Below, piece by piece: positions 1-9,932 of a stretch of DNA of 64,000 nucleotides. The DNA comes from JBDTSW01 sp963758845 (lineage in GTDB: Bacteria > Actinomycetota > Thermoleophilia > Solirubrobacterales > 70-9), in assembly GCA_963758845.1 (NCBI GenBank), contig CAVWWX010000002.1:186001-250000 (forward strand), written 5' to 3'. Every line of letters begins with the position of its first letter. Positions within the stretch are counted from its first letter, which is position 1. The translations under genes and the position numbers were made by a program. The notes under the pieces were generated by a model. That model worked only from the letters and a program-made list of their open reading frames with translations. It ran no database searches and was not told the DNA's origin.

Positions 1-1
1 G

Positions 2-277
2 CTGCACCTGCTCACCGAGTCGGCGGGGACCGATCCGCAGCGCTTCGGCGACGCGGCGTTCGAGATCAGCGTCAAGCGGCCGCGACACTTCGGCTTCGGC
101 GCCGGGATTCACCATTGCATCGGCCACTACCTCGCCCGCACTGACCTGGCCGAGGCGCTGCCCGTGCTCGCGCGGCGCCTGCGCAATCTGCGCCTCGAGA
201 GCGAGGTCAGGTCGCTGCCGCCGTCGGGCAACACCGGGCCGATGAACTTGCCGCTGGCCTTCGATTCCGTGCCGTGA
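2..277 (+). CDS. Cytochrome P450, C-terminal fragment
   Basis: This is the last 91 residues of a cytochrome P450; the gene begins outside the window. The heme-binding loop FGFGAGIHHCIG (fragment residues 30-41) matches the family signature FxxGxHxCxG, with Cys39 as the axial heme thiolate ligand, followed by the usual LAR of the L helix. P450s are heme monooxygenases using O2 and electrons from a ferredoxin or reductase. The substrate cannot be told from this fragment. The frame is open from base 2 to the TGA at 275-277. Confidence 0.93.
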   Translation: MHLLTESAGTDPQRFGDAAFEISVKRPRHFGFGAGIHHCIGHYLARTDLAEALPVLARRLRNLRLESEVRSLPPSGNTGPMNLPLAFDSVP

Positions 278-389
278 GACCCGGGCCGTCCCTCTTGGGG
301 TCACATTCGCGTCGTAGGCTCGGGTCCACCCGCCCGCCAGTCCGCCGGTCGACGTCCATCCGGACTGAATGACCGGAGAAGGGCAGCGC

Positions 390-668
390 CTAGGGCTGGT
401 CGGCGACCCAGGACAGGATTGCCTTCGAGTGGGCGATCACCGTCCCGTCAGCGAGCTTCAGCGCCGGAAGCTTCGTCTCCCCGGTCGCCGCGCGCAGCTC
501 CTCGCGTGAGCCCTTGCGCAGGAACGGGATCGGGCTCCCGTGAGCCGCGATCACCTTCTCGTACTCGATCCCCTTGGCGCGCAGGGCCTCCTGCACCCGC
601 CGACACGGATGCACCCGCGGGCCCCCGTCGTCCCCGTGACAGACGTACAACGTCGGCTTCTCGGCCAT
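390..668 (-). CDS. Glutathione S-transferase N-terminal/glutaredoxin-like protein
   Basis: A 92-residue thioredoxin-fold protein. It begins LYVCHGDDGGPRVHPC and contains KLPALKLADGT, whose cis-proline (LPAL) and following S-K-A-I are the glutathione-site signature of GST N-terminal domains. Only that domain is present; the helical C-terminal GST domain is absent, which is common for small actinobacterial glutaredoxin/GST-N proteins. The ATG at 668 is chosen because the homologous part starts there; the frame stays open a further 37 codons upstream with no conserved content. Role is probably redox or thiol chemistry; substrate unknown. Confidence 0.75.
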   Translation of the reverse strand: MAEKPTLYVCHGDDGGPRVHPCRRVQEALRAKGIEYEKVIAAHGSPIPFLRKGSREELRAATGETKLPALKLADGTVIAHSKAILSWVADQP

Positions 669-842
669 CGAGACCCCCGTTACCCAGCGACCGCCGATCC
701 AATTCGGGGGCGGCTCTCGGGCGACCGGACGCGGTACAAGGTCGTGCTGCGCCGGGCGGACTCGCACCAAGGCCGCCATACATGGACGCGCGCCGCGGGT
801 AGCGAGTCAGGCTAGGTAGCTCTGCGCTCCGGACGAAGCGCG

Positions 843-1133
843 TCAGCCTCGCTGTCGGTCCTCCCGTACTCCTCCCGACCACCTGGCTTTCCGGCGCCGC
901 CGGCGCTGTCTGCGCGTAAGCACGGCGCCGATGAAGACGATCGGGAAGGCCAGAAACGCCCACCCGCCGATCAGCGAGTAGAGACCCATCGTCAGGAGAG
1001 CCGCCCCGACCGCAACAAGGAAAGCGTCCCCCTCTTGCGTCAGGCCCCCAGTGAAGAGCAGCATCGCTCTGGAGCTGAGCTGCCGCTCCTCCTCCCGCGC
1101 TCTCTCCTGGCCAGTCGAGTGTCCGGTCTCCAT
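843..1133 (-). CDS. Hypothetical small membrane protein
   Basis: A 96-residue protein, not recognised. A charged N-terminus rich in E and R is followed by two closely spaced hydrophobic segments (about residues 37-54 and 57-72) and a very basic tail (TRRQRRRRRKAR). It is probably an inner-membrane protein with a cytoplasmic basic tail. The ATG at 1133 is a guess: no strong ribosome-binding site precedes it and the frame extends upstream to about 1424. The upstream part may belong to the same gene with one indel (see the entry at 1134). Confidence 0.45.
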   Translation of the reverse strand: METGHSTGQERAREEERQLSSRAMLLFTGGLTQEGDAFLVAVGAALLTMGLYSLIGGWAFLAFPIVFIGAVLTRRQRRRRRKARWSGGVREDRQRG

Positions 1134-1534
1134 CTGAGGGAGATATCGGCGTCTGCTCACCGCCTCGTGAGTCCCGCTAGGGACGCGAGCGCCAGAAACC
1201 TCGCTACAGGTGGTGGCTCCTTGGACGGTGACCATCACTCGCAGCCGGGCCGGGGGGGTCCCGTCCCTCGGCCTCGAGATGGTCGCCCACCTTGACCTCG
1301 GAGGTGGCCGGTCGAGACCGAAAGCTTGACGGGATCTTTGATCTGCAGCGATGTCCACAGGTCGGACTCGCGAGCAAAGCCAACCGTGCTCCCTCAAGGA
1401 AGCGAGTGATGCGGCCCCACTCATCCCACACGGACACGGGCGCGTTCGAGTTCATCCATGCGGATCGAACCAGTGTGGTCGGCCGGAAGACCGTCGGTTA
1501 GTGTGCGCAGAAAGGCTGCTCGAGGAGGAGGACC
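1134..1534. other. About 400 bases without a convincing gene
   Basis: No standard gene stands out. On the minus strand a frame from 1455 (beginning MNSNAPVSVWDEWGRI) can be joined to the frame of the small membrane protein at 843-1133 by removing one base from the C7 run (plus-strand G7) near 1251-1258. That would give one protein of about 200 residues. No family is recognised in the joined product, so this remains only a possibility. The right end carries the ribosome-binding site of the secreted protein at 1535. Confidence 0.4.
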
Positions 1535-1906
1535 ATGAGAAAGACGATCGTTGGCGCAACGATGCTCGCCGCGCTCTTGGCCATCGCGGTTCCGGGCGCG
1601 AGTGCGCGCGAGTCATTCCAGACCGAGATCGAGGTTCTGGACGGGCAGACTGTGGGGATCGATTTCCTGATCCACGGATACCTCACCTCGGACAAGGCCA
1701 AGTGCCGCGGCAACCGCAAGATGCAGATGCTCGTCGACCCCGGCGGCGGCTACGAACTCCGCGACACGGGCCGGTCGAGCAACAGGGGCGCCTGGGCACT
1801 CCTGGGCGCCGACGACGACGCAACGGCAATCAAGGTCAGGGCGCAGCGGACGAAGCTGCGCAACGGCGACGTCTGCCAGCCCGCTGCCGTAGACGTCGCC
1901 TTCTAG
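1535..1906 (+). CDS. Secreted protein with paired cysteines, unknown function
   Basis: 123 residues with a clear signal peptide (MRKTIVGATMLAALLAIAV, cleavage likely after ASA at about residue 25). The mature part is a small, probably all-beta domain with two cysteines that could pair. The segment GYLTSDKAKCRGNR resembles GRITSEKSQCEPGR in the secreted protein at 41055-41483, so the two probably share a fold. A strong ribosome-binding site (GGAGGAGG) ends four bases before the ATG. Function is unknown; export to the cell surface or medium is inferred from the signal peptide. Confidence 0.75.
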   Translation: MRKTIVGATMLAALLAIAVPGASARESFQTEIEVLDGQTVGIDFLIHGYLTSDKAKCRGNRKMQMLVDPGGGYELRDTGRSSNRGAWALLGADDDATAIKVRAQRTKLRNGDVCQPAAVDVAF

Positions 1907-1996
1907 GTCCTGGATACCCGGCATCGCGCCGGAAACGATGAATTTCAGTGGTTCGGGTAGTCCCTAGTACGAGCCCGAAACCAGGAGGACGATGAG

Positions 1997-2752
1997 ATGG
2001 CGGAGACCCAGGAGACGCCGAAGCACACCACCGGCACGCGGGAGGAATGGCTCGCTGCCCGGGAGGAGCTCGCCAAGCTCGAGAAGGAGCACGGGGAGCG
2101 AAACGAGGAGATCAAGAAGAAGCGGCTGGAGCTGCCGTGGGTGGCGGTCGAGAAGGAGTACGAGTTCGAGACCCAGGACGGCAAGAAGAGCCTCACGGAG
2201 CTCTTCGCGGGCCGCTCACAGCTTCTCGCCTACAACGTCATGTTCGGCCCCGACTACTCGGTCGGGGCGTGTCCCGGATGCACCAACGTCGCCGATGGGC
2301 TCGAGGGATCGCAGGTCCATGTGAATCAGCGCGACGTGACCCTGATCTGCTTCTCGCGGGCGCCAATCGACCGGCTCACGGCCTACAAGGAGCGGATGGG
2401 CTGGAAGTTCCCCTACGTGTCGACGTATGAAAGCGACTTCCCCTTCGACTTCGGCCTCGCGCTGACGGAGGAGCAGGCGACGGAGATCCCCGAGATCACG
2501 GAGATGATCGCCGATCCGCCCGACTGGCTCCAGGACTGGTCTGAGCAGGTAGGGGCCGAGCTCAAGGACGGCCTGCGCGAGGCGCCGAGCTGGATCTCGT
2601 TCGCCCTCCAGGACGGTGTGGTCTACCACACCTACACGGTGACGGCGCCCGACCCCTTCGTCGCTCCGTACTTCACGTCGCTGCTCGACCGATCGCCCAA
2701 GGAGCGCGACGACGAGCCCCGCGCGTGGCGCAAGGACGAGTACCCGCAGTAG
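1997..2752 (+). CDS. DUF899 family thioredoxin-like protein
   Basis: 251 residues. After a charged helical N-terminus the protein has the DUF899 pattern: RxxLPWVAVEKEYEFE, then a thioredoxin-like core with GACPGCTNVAD (CxxC near residue 92) and a tryptophan/aspartate-rich C-terminus. DUF899 proteins are soluble thioredoxin-fold proteins without an established reaction; redox activity is an inference from the CxxC. The ATG at 1997 has AGGAGG eight bases upstream. It is convergent with msrA, with a hairpin between them. Confidence 0.85.
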   Translation: MAETQETPKHTTGTREEWLAAREELAKLEKEHGERNEEIKKKRLELPWVAVEKEYEFETQDGKKSLTELFAGRSQLLAYNVMFGPDYSVGACPGCTNVADGLEGSQVHVNQRDVTLICFSRAPIDRLTAYKERMGWKFPYVSTYESDFPFDFGLALTEEQATEIPEITEMIADPPDWLQDWSEQVGAELKDGLREAPSWISFALQDGVVYHTYTVTAPDPFVAPYFTSLLDRSPKERDDEPRAWRKDEYPQ

Positions 2753-2774
2753 CCGGCCGTCGCCGGCCGGCTAC
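2749..2774. terminator. Hairpin between convergent genes
   Basis: A perfect 10-bp inverted repeat, GTAGCCGGCC (2749-2758) and GGCCGGCTAC (2765-2774), with a 6-base loop. It starts inside the stop codon of the DUF899 gene and lies before the 3' end of msrA, so it could end transcription from either side. There is no T-run, so it is a weak candidate for an intrinsic terminator. Confidence 0.5.
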
Positions 2775-2786
2775 GCGGGGGCGGGC

Positions 2787-3284
2787 CTAGCGGCCCATCA
2801 GCATGTTCAGCAAGCCGCCCTGGTCGCGGCGCTTCTGGAGGTAGCACTGGTGGTACTCCTCCGCGCGCCAAAACGGGGCGGCCTTCTCAACCTTGGTCAT
2901 GACCGGGTCACGGAAGCGGGCCTGGACGCGGTCTATGACGTCGCGCGCGACACGCTCCTGCTCCTCGCCGTCGGCAAAGACCACTGACCGGTACTGGAAC
3001 CCGACGTCGGGGCCCTGGCGGTTGAGCTGCGTGGGGTCGTGGACGTCGAAGTACTTGTAGAGCAGCTCCTCGAACGAGATCCGCTCGGGGTCGAACTCGA
3101 TCTGCGCCACCTCGGTGTGCCCGGTCTTGCCGGTGCAGACCTGCTCGTAGGTGGGGTTGTCGAGGTGGCCGCCCTCGTAGCCGACGGCGGTGTCGATGAC
3201 GCCGTCCAGCGCCCGGAACTCCTCCTCCACCTGCCAGAAGCAGCCGGCGCCGAAGGTGGCCTTCTCGGTCTTGGTGTCGCTCAT
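2787..3284 (-). CDS. msrA: Peptide-methionine (S)-S-oxide reductase MsrA
   Basis: 165 residues, normal length for MsrA. It reduces methionine-S-sulfoxide in proteins using thioredoxin. The catalytic motif GAGCFWQVEEEF (nucleophile Cys15), GYEGGHLDNPTYEQVCTGKTGHTE and YFDVHDPTQLNRQGPDVGFQYRS are all present; the C-terminal EEYHQCYL supplies a likely resolving cysteine. GAGGAG lies upstream of the ATG. Its thioredoxin partner could be the trxA product at 10975. Confidence 0.97.
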   Translation of the reverse strand: MSDTKTEKATFGAGCFWQVEEEFRALDGVIDTAVGYEGGHLDNPTYEQVCTGKTGHTEVAQIEFDPERISFEELLYKYFDVHDPTQLNRQGPDVGFQYRSVVFADGEEQERVARDVIDRVQARFRDPVMTKVEKAAPFWRAEEYHQCYLQKRRDQGGLLNMLMGR

Positions 3285-3364
3285 CTCTTGCGATCTCCTC
3301 TCGGAAGTTCTCTCACCTGTTTGGTCCGCCGAGCACGCCTGGCGTTACCGCTCGCACAGGAAGG

Positions 3365-4754
3365 TTACGGCCCCAGGAGCGCCGCCCCAAGCGGCGAGAC
3401 CGTGACGTGGATCGCCCGCGGCTCGACCGCGTAGTCGATCACCGCCAGCGCCCGCAGGCGGTCCAGCACGAACTGGAACGCCGAGGCCTGGAGGTCGTTC
3501 TGGTACTTCCGCAGCACGTCGAACGACCAACCGGTCGTGTGGAGCGAGTACTCCTGCGTCGCCTCCGGGTTCCTCGCCGCGAGCAGCGCCTGGTACTCGA
3601 GGTCGCGCACCGCGCTGGTCACCCGTAGCGGCCGCTTCGCGTCGCTCAGGCGCTCGACCGTCGCGCCGATGAACGCGAGTGTCGCCAGGGCCTCGGGGCG
3701 AAGGGCGCGGTAGAGCGCGGGCTCGCGGTCCAGGCGCGGTGCCAGCTCGCCCATCTGCTCGTCGACCTGCCAGCCGGGACCACCCTCAACCGGCAGCGGG
3801 AGCAGCTCGCCCGAGTCGGTGGCGCCCTCGACGTCGCCCGGAGTCGCCGAAGACCTCCGTCGCCTCCTCCGGGTGGTAGACCTCCTCGAGGGTCGCCTTC
3901 GAGGTCGCTAGCTCGGCCCTGCGCTCGAGCGCGTCGCGATCCGCCCGCCATTGGCGCATCACGTTCTCGGAGGCCAGGATCCGCCACAGGTAGAGCGAGG
4001 AGTCATCGGCGAAGCCGGCGAGGATGTCGTGAGCGCCGGCGTTTCGGTCGGGCGCCGAGTCGAAGAAAAGCTGGGCGTAGGAGAGGTCGTCCGTGTCGCC
4101 CTCGTAGGCGTCGATCACGGACTCGAGGTTGCCGATCCCCATGTGGTAGGAGACCGTCGCGAGGTCCGTCGCGCCGTCGAAGCGCTCGTCCGCGATCTCG
4201 AGGTAGCGAGCGGACCCCTCGAGCGCCGCCTCGGGGTCGAACCGCTGGTCGATGCGCTCGCGCTCGCGCTCGAGCTTGCGCGCCTTGGCGCCATCGTCAT
4301 CGGACTGGGCCTTCGCGATCTGCTTGGTGAGCTTGATCGACAGCGGCAGGTCGACCTCCATGCCCAGCAGGTCGGTCGCGGTCGATGGCAGGATCTGACC
4401 CAGGCCGGCGGCGGCCTCGGGGGTTTCTCCCGCGATCACGTCGGGTCGGCCAGCGCTCTCGAGGAAGACCAGCGCCTCCAGGCGGTCGGGGTCGACGCCG
4501 TGACGCTCCGCGGCGCGCTCAATCCCTGGCCGCCATCCGTCCACGCGCTCGGCCGTCGCGATCGCGCCGCCGGGGCTGAGCGCGTAGATGACGTGGGAAG
4601 TGCCGAGCGCCGCGTTCTCCTCGAACTCCGCGCGCCGCTCGGGGTCCCATGCGAACGGGCCATAGTCCTCGCTGGCCTCGGCGGCGTTCTCGACTACCTC
4701 GCCGGCGCGGTCCTCGGGCGAGGAGTCGCCGAACAGGAACAGCCCCACTCCCAC
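3365..4754 (-). CDS. Lytic transglycosylase fused to an M15/VanY-like domain (frameshifted)
   Basis: Two frames join into a 462-residue protein if one base is removed near 3836-3841 (GDSG then DVEGATDSGELLP). The N-terminal part has an SLT lytic transglycosylase signature: FLESAGRP (likely catalytic Glu99) and AAGLGQILPSTATDLLG. The C-terminal part has YSLHTTGWSFDV, the SxHxxGxxxD zinc-ligand pattern of VanY/M15-type peptidases. The protein therefore probably cuts peptidoglycan glycan and peptide bonds outside the membrane. The GTG at 4754 is the first usual start, but the frame continues upstream through a hydrophobic stretch (AILLALLAIVAV) that looks like the true membrane anchor, so the real start is probably a non-ATG codon between 4754 and the fumC stop at 4848. 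Confidence 0.8.
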
Positions 4755-4847
4755 CGCGACGATGGCGAGCAGGGCCAGAAGGATTGCGGCGCGCGCCCTC
4801 AGCTCGATCGTGGGCCTAGAGGCCTGGTCGTGCGGGCTCTCGGCGCC

Positions 4848-6173
4848 CTAGTCGTGCGGCCGGGCGAGCTTGCGATGGTCGAGCGCCTCGTCCAGAACGG
4901 ACTCCTCGACGCCCTGCTCGCGGGCGACCTCGCGCAGCGGCCGGCCCGACGCGGCGGCCTCCCTGACGATCTCGGCGGCGCGGTCGTACCCGATGTGCGG
5001 GTTGAGCGCGGTGGCCGTCGCGAGGGTTGCCTCGGCGTGGCGGTCGGTCATCTCGGTGTTCGCCTCGAGGCCGCTGACGCACTTGCGGTCGAGCAGGCGC
5101 GAGGCGGCGGCCAGGAGCTTGATCGAGTCGAGGAGGTTGCGGGCGATCAGCGGGATGCGGACGTTCAGCTCGAACTGGCCCTGCGAGCCGGCCATCGTGA
5201 TCGCCGCGTCGTTTCCGACAACCTGGTCGCCGACCTGGATCACGACCTCGCAGATCACCGGATTGACCTTGCCGGGCATGATCGACGAGCCCTTCTGGAG
5301 CTCGGGCAGGCGGAGCTCGGCGAGGCCCGCCCGGGGGCCGGAGCCCATCAGCGCCAGGTCGTTCGCGATCTTGATCAGCGACACGGCGATCACCTTCAGC
5401 GCGCCGGACAGCTCGACCAGGGCATCGCGGCTGCCCTGCGCCTCGAAGGGGTCGGCGGGCGGGAGGATGTCGAGCGCGGTCGCCTCGTGGAGCTTCGCCC
5501 GCACGCCCTCGGCGAAGTCGGCGTGGGTGTTGAGCCCGGTCCCGGCCGCCGTCCCGCCAAGCGGGATCTGGCCCACGTGGCCCAGCGTCGCCTCGACTCG
5601 CTCGGAGCCGAGGCGGATCTGCGTCGCGTAGCCGCCGAACTCCTGGCCCAGGGTCACGGGAACCGCGTCCATCAGGTGGGTGCGGCCGGCCTTCACCACA
5701 TCGGCGAACTCCTCGGACTTGGCCGCCAGCGAACCGGCGAGCCCGTCCAGGGCGGGAAGCAGGTCGTCGGTGACCTCGGCGAGAGCGGCCAGGTGCACCG
5801 CCGACGGGAAGATGTCGTTGGAGGACTGGCCCATGTTCACGTGGTCGTTGGGATGGGCGCCGTCGCCAGCGAGGTTCGCGATGACCTCGTTGGCGTTCAT
5901 GTTCGACGAGGTGCCGGAGCCGGTCTGAAAGACGTCGATGGGGAACTGCTCGTCGTGCTCGCCGGCGCCGACGGCGTCGCCCGCCGTGGCCAGGCGATCG
6001 GCGAGGTCGGCCTCGAGCAGGCCCAGATCGGCGTTGACCCGTGCCGCGGCCGCCTTGAGGCGACCAAGCCAGTGCACGACCGGAGCCGGGATCGGGTGCC
6101 CGGAGACGGGGAAGTTCTCCACCGCCTTGGCGGTCTCGGCGCCCCAGAGCTCGCTTGCCGTGTCGGTCGTCAT
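4848..6173 (-). CDS. fumC: Class II fumarate hydratase FumC
   Basis: 441 residues. It catalyses the reversible hydration of fumarate to (S)-malate in the TCA cycle; the enzyme is a cytoplasmic homotetramer. The superfamily signature GSSIMPGKVNP is intact, with TGSGTSSNMNANEVIANLA, HPNDHVNMGQSSNDIFPSA and GRTHLMDAVPVTLGQEF. AAAGGA precedes the ATG. The gene lies directly upstream of the transglycosylase and downstream of the lipoprotein gene, on the same strand. Confidence 0.97.
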   Translation of the reverse strand: MTTDTASELWGAETAKAVENFPVSGHPIPAPVVHWLGRLKAAAARVNADLGLLEADLADRLATAGDAVGAGEHDEQFPIDVFQTGSGTSSNMNANEVIANLAGDGAHPNDHVNMGQSSNDIFPSAVHLAALAEVTDDLLPALDGLAGSLAAKSEEFADVVKAGRTHLMDAVPVTLGQEFGGYATQIRLGSERVEATLGHVGQIPLGGTAAGTGLNTHADFAEGVRAKLHEATALDILPPADPFEAQGSRDALVELSGALKVIAVSLIKIANDLALMGSGPRAGLAELRLPELQKGSSIMPGKVNPVICEVVIQVGDQVVGNDAAITMAGSQGQFELNVRIPLIARNLLDSIKLLAAASRLLDRKCVSGLEANTEMTDRHAEATLATATALNPHIGYDRAAEIVREAAASGRPLREVAREQGVEESVLDEALDHRKLARPHD

Positions 6174-6203
6174 CGGGTCCTTTCGTTGGCTTGGGGGGAA
6201 ACG

Positions 6204-6686
6204 CTACCCACTGTCGCGCCCGGCGGAGAGCCCCTCCTCGTAGCGCTGCTGGAAGCCGCCGGGGAGCACCTCGTCGCCCGGGATGAAGGTCGCGGCCGAC
6301 TCGACGTTGATCGCGAGGTCCCGGTGGATCCCGCCCGTCTCCTCCGCGCGCGCCTCGACCGCTCCGACGAGGTAACCGAGCTGCAGCGTCGCGTCGCCCA
6401 GCGGGTCCTTGCGAGCCTTCTCGTTGAGTTCGTTGGCGGCGCCCAGCATCCCTTCGCCGACCGTCGCGATCTCCCCCGCAGGCTGCTCTGAGGTGAGGCA
6501 CTCGCCCAGCGGCGTCCCGTCGAGCTCGACCGCGTCGGGAGCGGTCGCTAGCGCCTCGACGAATGCCGCCGGGCCGTCCAGGCAGGCCGCGGCCGTGGCG
6601 GGCTCATCGTCCGAGCCGCAGCCGGCGGCCACGAGGAGGCAGGCGCTTGTGGCGAGGGTGGCTGGCAGGCGGCGCACCCGGGCCAT
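6204..6686 (-). CDS. Putative lipoprotein
   Basis: 160 residues with a lipoprotein signal peptide: basic MARVRRLP, a hydrophobic stretch, and the lipobox LVAAGC (Cys23), followed by GSDDEP. The mature part is acidic and helical and is not recognised. It contains two further cysteines (AACLDG, GECLTS). It is probably tethered to the outer face of the membrane. The ATG at 6686 is only about 65 bases from the divergent ileS start, so the two promoters must overlap or lie in that gap. Confidence 0.7.
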   Translation of the reverse strand: MARVRRLPATLATSACLLVAAGCGSDDEPATAAACLDGPAAFVEALATAPDAVELDGTPLGECLTSEQPAGEIATVGEGMLGAANELNEKARKDPLGDATLQLGYLVGAVEARAEETGGIHRDLAINVESAATFIPGDEVLPGGFQQRYEEGLSAGRDSG

Positions 6687-6750
6687 GTTATGCAGGCGCT
6701 GTGACCGCCTCCCGCGGTCAAGCCGCCGCCGCTTGCCAGAATCATCCGCC

Positions 6751-9700
6751 GTGGCCGGCTTTCGCCCCGTAGACCCCAAGGAGTCCTTCCCAGCTCTGGA
6801 GGAGCGCATCCTCGAGCGCTGGAAGGACCAGGACGTCTTCGCCCGCTCGCTCGCCCAGCGCGAGGGAGCCGACATCTGGAGCTTCTACGAGGGCCCGCCG
6901 ACCGCCAACGGCAAGCCGGGCTCACACCACGTGTTCGCGCGCGTGTTCAAGGACATCTATCCCCGCTACCGCACGATGCGCGGCTTCCAGGTCCCGCGCA
7001 AGGGCGGCTGGGACTGCCACGGCCTGCCGGTGGAGCTGGAGGTGGAGAAGGAGCTGGGGATCTCCTCGAAGGCCGAGATCGAGGCCTACGGGATCGCCGA
7101 GTTCAACCAGCGCTGCCGCGAATCCGTCTTTCGCTACGTCTCCGACTGGAACCGCCTGACCGAGCGGGTCGGCTTCTGGGTCGACCTGGACGACGCGTAC
7201 CACACGCTGGACAACACCTACATCGAGTCCGTCTGGTGGGCGCTGCGGGAGATCTGGGACGCCGAACGCCTCTACCAGGGGCACAAGGTCGTCCCCTACT
7301 GCCCCCGCTGCGGGACGGCGCTGTCCTCGCACGAGGTGGCGCAGGGCTACCACGACGTCGAGGACCCCTCGGTGTTTGTGAGGCTGCCGATCCGAGAGCC
7401 GGAGCCCAGCGACGAGATCCCCGAGTCGCCGCTCGCGGCGGGGGACGCCCTGCTCGCCTGGACAACGACTCCGTGGACCTTGATCTCGAACGCCGCGATC
7501 GCCGTCGGCCCGGAGATCGAGTACGTGCGCGCGCGCCCGGAGGGGTCCGAGGAGGTGCTCGTCGTCGCCCGCCCCCGGCTCGAGGCGGCGCTGGGCGAGA
7601 ACGCCGAGGTGCTGGCCCACTTCCCGGGCTCGGCGCTGGTCGGCACCGCGCTATCAGCCTCCTTTCGACTACATCACCGACTACGGCCCGCTCGGCCACT
7701 CGGTCCTCGCGGCCGACTTCGTCACGACCGACGAGGGCACCGGCCTGGTCCACACGGCGATCGCCTTCGGCGAGGACGACTTCCGCCTCGGCGAGGAGTA
7801 CGGGATCACCCTCCAGAACCCGGTCCTGCTCGACGGCACCTTCGACGAGCGGATCACCGACTTCGCTGGGCGCGGCGTGAAGGAGGCGGACCCCGAGATC
7901 GTGGAGGCGCTGCGCGAGAGCGGCCGCCTCTACCGCTCGGAGATCTACGAGCACTCCTATCCGCACTGCTGGCGCTGCGACACCCCGCTCCTCTATTACG
8001 CGAAGTCCAGCTGGTACGTCGCGACCACCCAGGTTCGCGACCGAATGCTCGCCGAGAACGAGGCGATCGGCTGGCACCCGGAGCACATCAAGCACGGGCG
8101 CTTCGGCAAGTGGCTGGAGGGAAACCAGGACTGGGCGCTCTCGCGCGAGCGCTACTGGGGGACGCCGCTGCCGATCTGGCGCTGCGAGGCCGCGGATTGC
8201 GAGGAGACTTTCTGCGCCGGGTCGATCGCCGAGCTGGCCGACCGGGCGAGCGGCGAGGTGCCGGACGACCTCCACCGCCCGTACCTCGACGACGTGGTGT
8301 GCGAGTGCGAGCGTTGCGGAGGGGAGATGCGGCGTGTGCCGGAGGTGATCGACGCCTGGTTCGACTCGGGCTCGATGCCGTTCGCGCAGTTCCACCACCC
8401 CTTCGCCGACGGGACGCCATTCGACGAGCGCTTCCCCGCCGACTACGTCTGCGAGGCGATCGACCAGACCCGCGGCTGGTTCTACAGCCTGCTGGCTGTT
8501 TCGACCCTGGTCTTCGACCGCTCCAGCTACCTCAACTGCGTCTGCCTGGGGCTGATCCTCGACCCCGATGGCCAGAAGATGTCGAAGAGCAGGGGGAACG
8601 TGGTCGATCCCTGGGAGGTGCTGTCCGAGCACGGGGCCGACGCGTTTCGCTGGTACCTCTTCACCGCGCAGCAGCCTTGGTCGGGCTACCGCTTCTCGAG
8701 CGAGGTCCTGGGCGAGACCGTCCGGCCGTTCTTCACCACGCTCTGGAACACGTACTCGTTCTGGGTGCTCTACGCGAACGCCGAGGGCATCGAGCCGGGC
8801 GAGCTGGACGAGCTGCCGCTGGACGACGCCCTCGACCGCTGGGCCGTCTCGCGCCTGCAGACCGTGGCGGCCGAGGTCATCGATCGCATGGACGACTATG
8901 ACTGCACGGCCGCCGGGCGGGCGGTCGCCGCGTACGTCGACGAGCTCTCCAATTGGTACGTGCGCCTGTCGCGCCGGCGCTTCTGGGAGGGCGATCGCGC
9001 CGCCTTCGCGACCCTTCGCCACTGCCTCATCGAGGTGGCGAAGCTCCTCGCGCCGTTCATCCCGTTCGTGAGCGACGAGATCTACGCCAACCTGGCCGGC
9101 CCCCAGGCCGCGGACTCGGTCCACCTGACCGACCACCCCGCGCCCGACGAGTCGCTTCGCGACGCCGGCCTCGAGGCCCGCATGGAGGCCGTGCGACGGG
9201 CGGTCGAGCTGGGCCGAGCGGCGCGCTCGCAGGCGGGCGTCAAGGTGCGCCAGCCGCTGGGGCGCGCGGTGATCGTGGCCCAGGGCGCCGAGCGCGAGGC
9301 GATCGAGTCGATGGGCGACCTGGTCCGCTCGGAGCTGAACGTGAAGACCCTCGAGTTCGTCTCCGAGCGAGGCCGAGCTGGTCACCTACGAGGTCAAGCC
9401 CAACTTCCGCACGCTCGGGCCCCGGTTCGGCAAGCACATGCCGCAGGTCGCGGCGGCCGTTGGCGCCCTGGACCCCGGCCACGCAGCCGAGGCGATCCGC
9501 GGCGAGCGGCGCATCGGCATCAACCTCGACGGCCACGAGCACGACCTCGCGCCCGACGACATGAACCTGGTGATGCAGCCGCTGGAGGGCTATGAGGTGG
9601 AGGCCGAGGCCGGGCGCGCCGTGGCCCTCTCGCTGGAGCTGAGCGACGAGCTTCGCCGCGAGGGCCTGGCCCGCGAGGTGGTGCACGCGGTGCAGGCGGC

Positions 9701-9905
9701 CCGCAAGGACGCCGGGCTGGAAGTGACCGACCGGATCACGCTGGCGCTGGCGGGCGATGCGACGATCGTCGACGCCGCCCGCGAGCACGAGGCCTACGTC
9801 GCCGGCGAGACCCTCGCCACCTCGGTCGCCTACGGCGATGGCGAGGCGGCGGAGCCCGTCCGGATCGAGGGCCTGGAGCTGAAGATCACGGTCGAGCGGG
9901 CATAG
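6751..9905 (+). CDS. ileS: Isoleucyl-tRNA synthetase (two apparent frameshifts)
   Basis: Charges tRNA-Ile with isoleucine. Three frames assemble into a 1,050-residue enzyme after removing one base near 7646-7651 (GTRYQPPFDYI) and one near 9366-9372 (VSEEAELVTYEV); the corrected length is exactly divisible by three. Signatures: GPPTANGKPGSHHV (the HIGH element in the actinobacterial PGxHH form), WDCHGLPVELEVEKELG, zinc-type cysteines CPRCG, and GQKMSKSRGNVVDPW (KMSKS). This is the eukaryote-like type 2 IleRS, as in other Actinobacteria. The start is GTG at 6751 (VAGFRPVDPKESFP). As an essential single-copy gene it is unlikely to be truly broken. Confidence 0.95.
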
Positions 9906-9932
9906 CGCCCGCCCGACCCTCAGTGCCAGGGG

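Noticed and set aside
3951..6491. 846-codon open frame on the plus strand opposite the transglycosylase and fumC
   Set aside because: Shadow of high-GC coding sequence; no family content, and fumC on the other strand is unmistakable. The same reasoning applies to long antisense frames opposite ileS, the helicase-nuclease, lhr and the penicillin acylase.
6751..9905. Programmed frameshifting in ileS and groEL
   Set aside because: No slippery heptamer, hairpin or shared signal at the break points, and the same kind of break occurs in unrelated genes.
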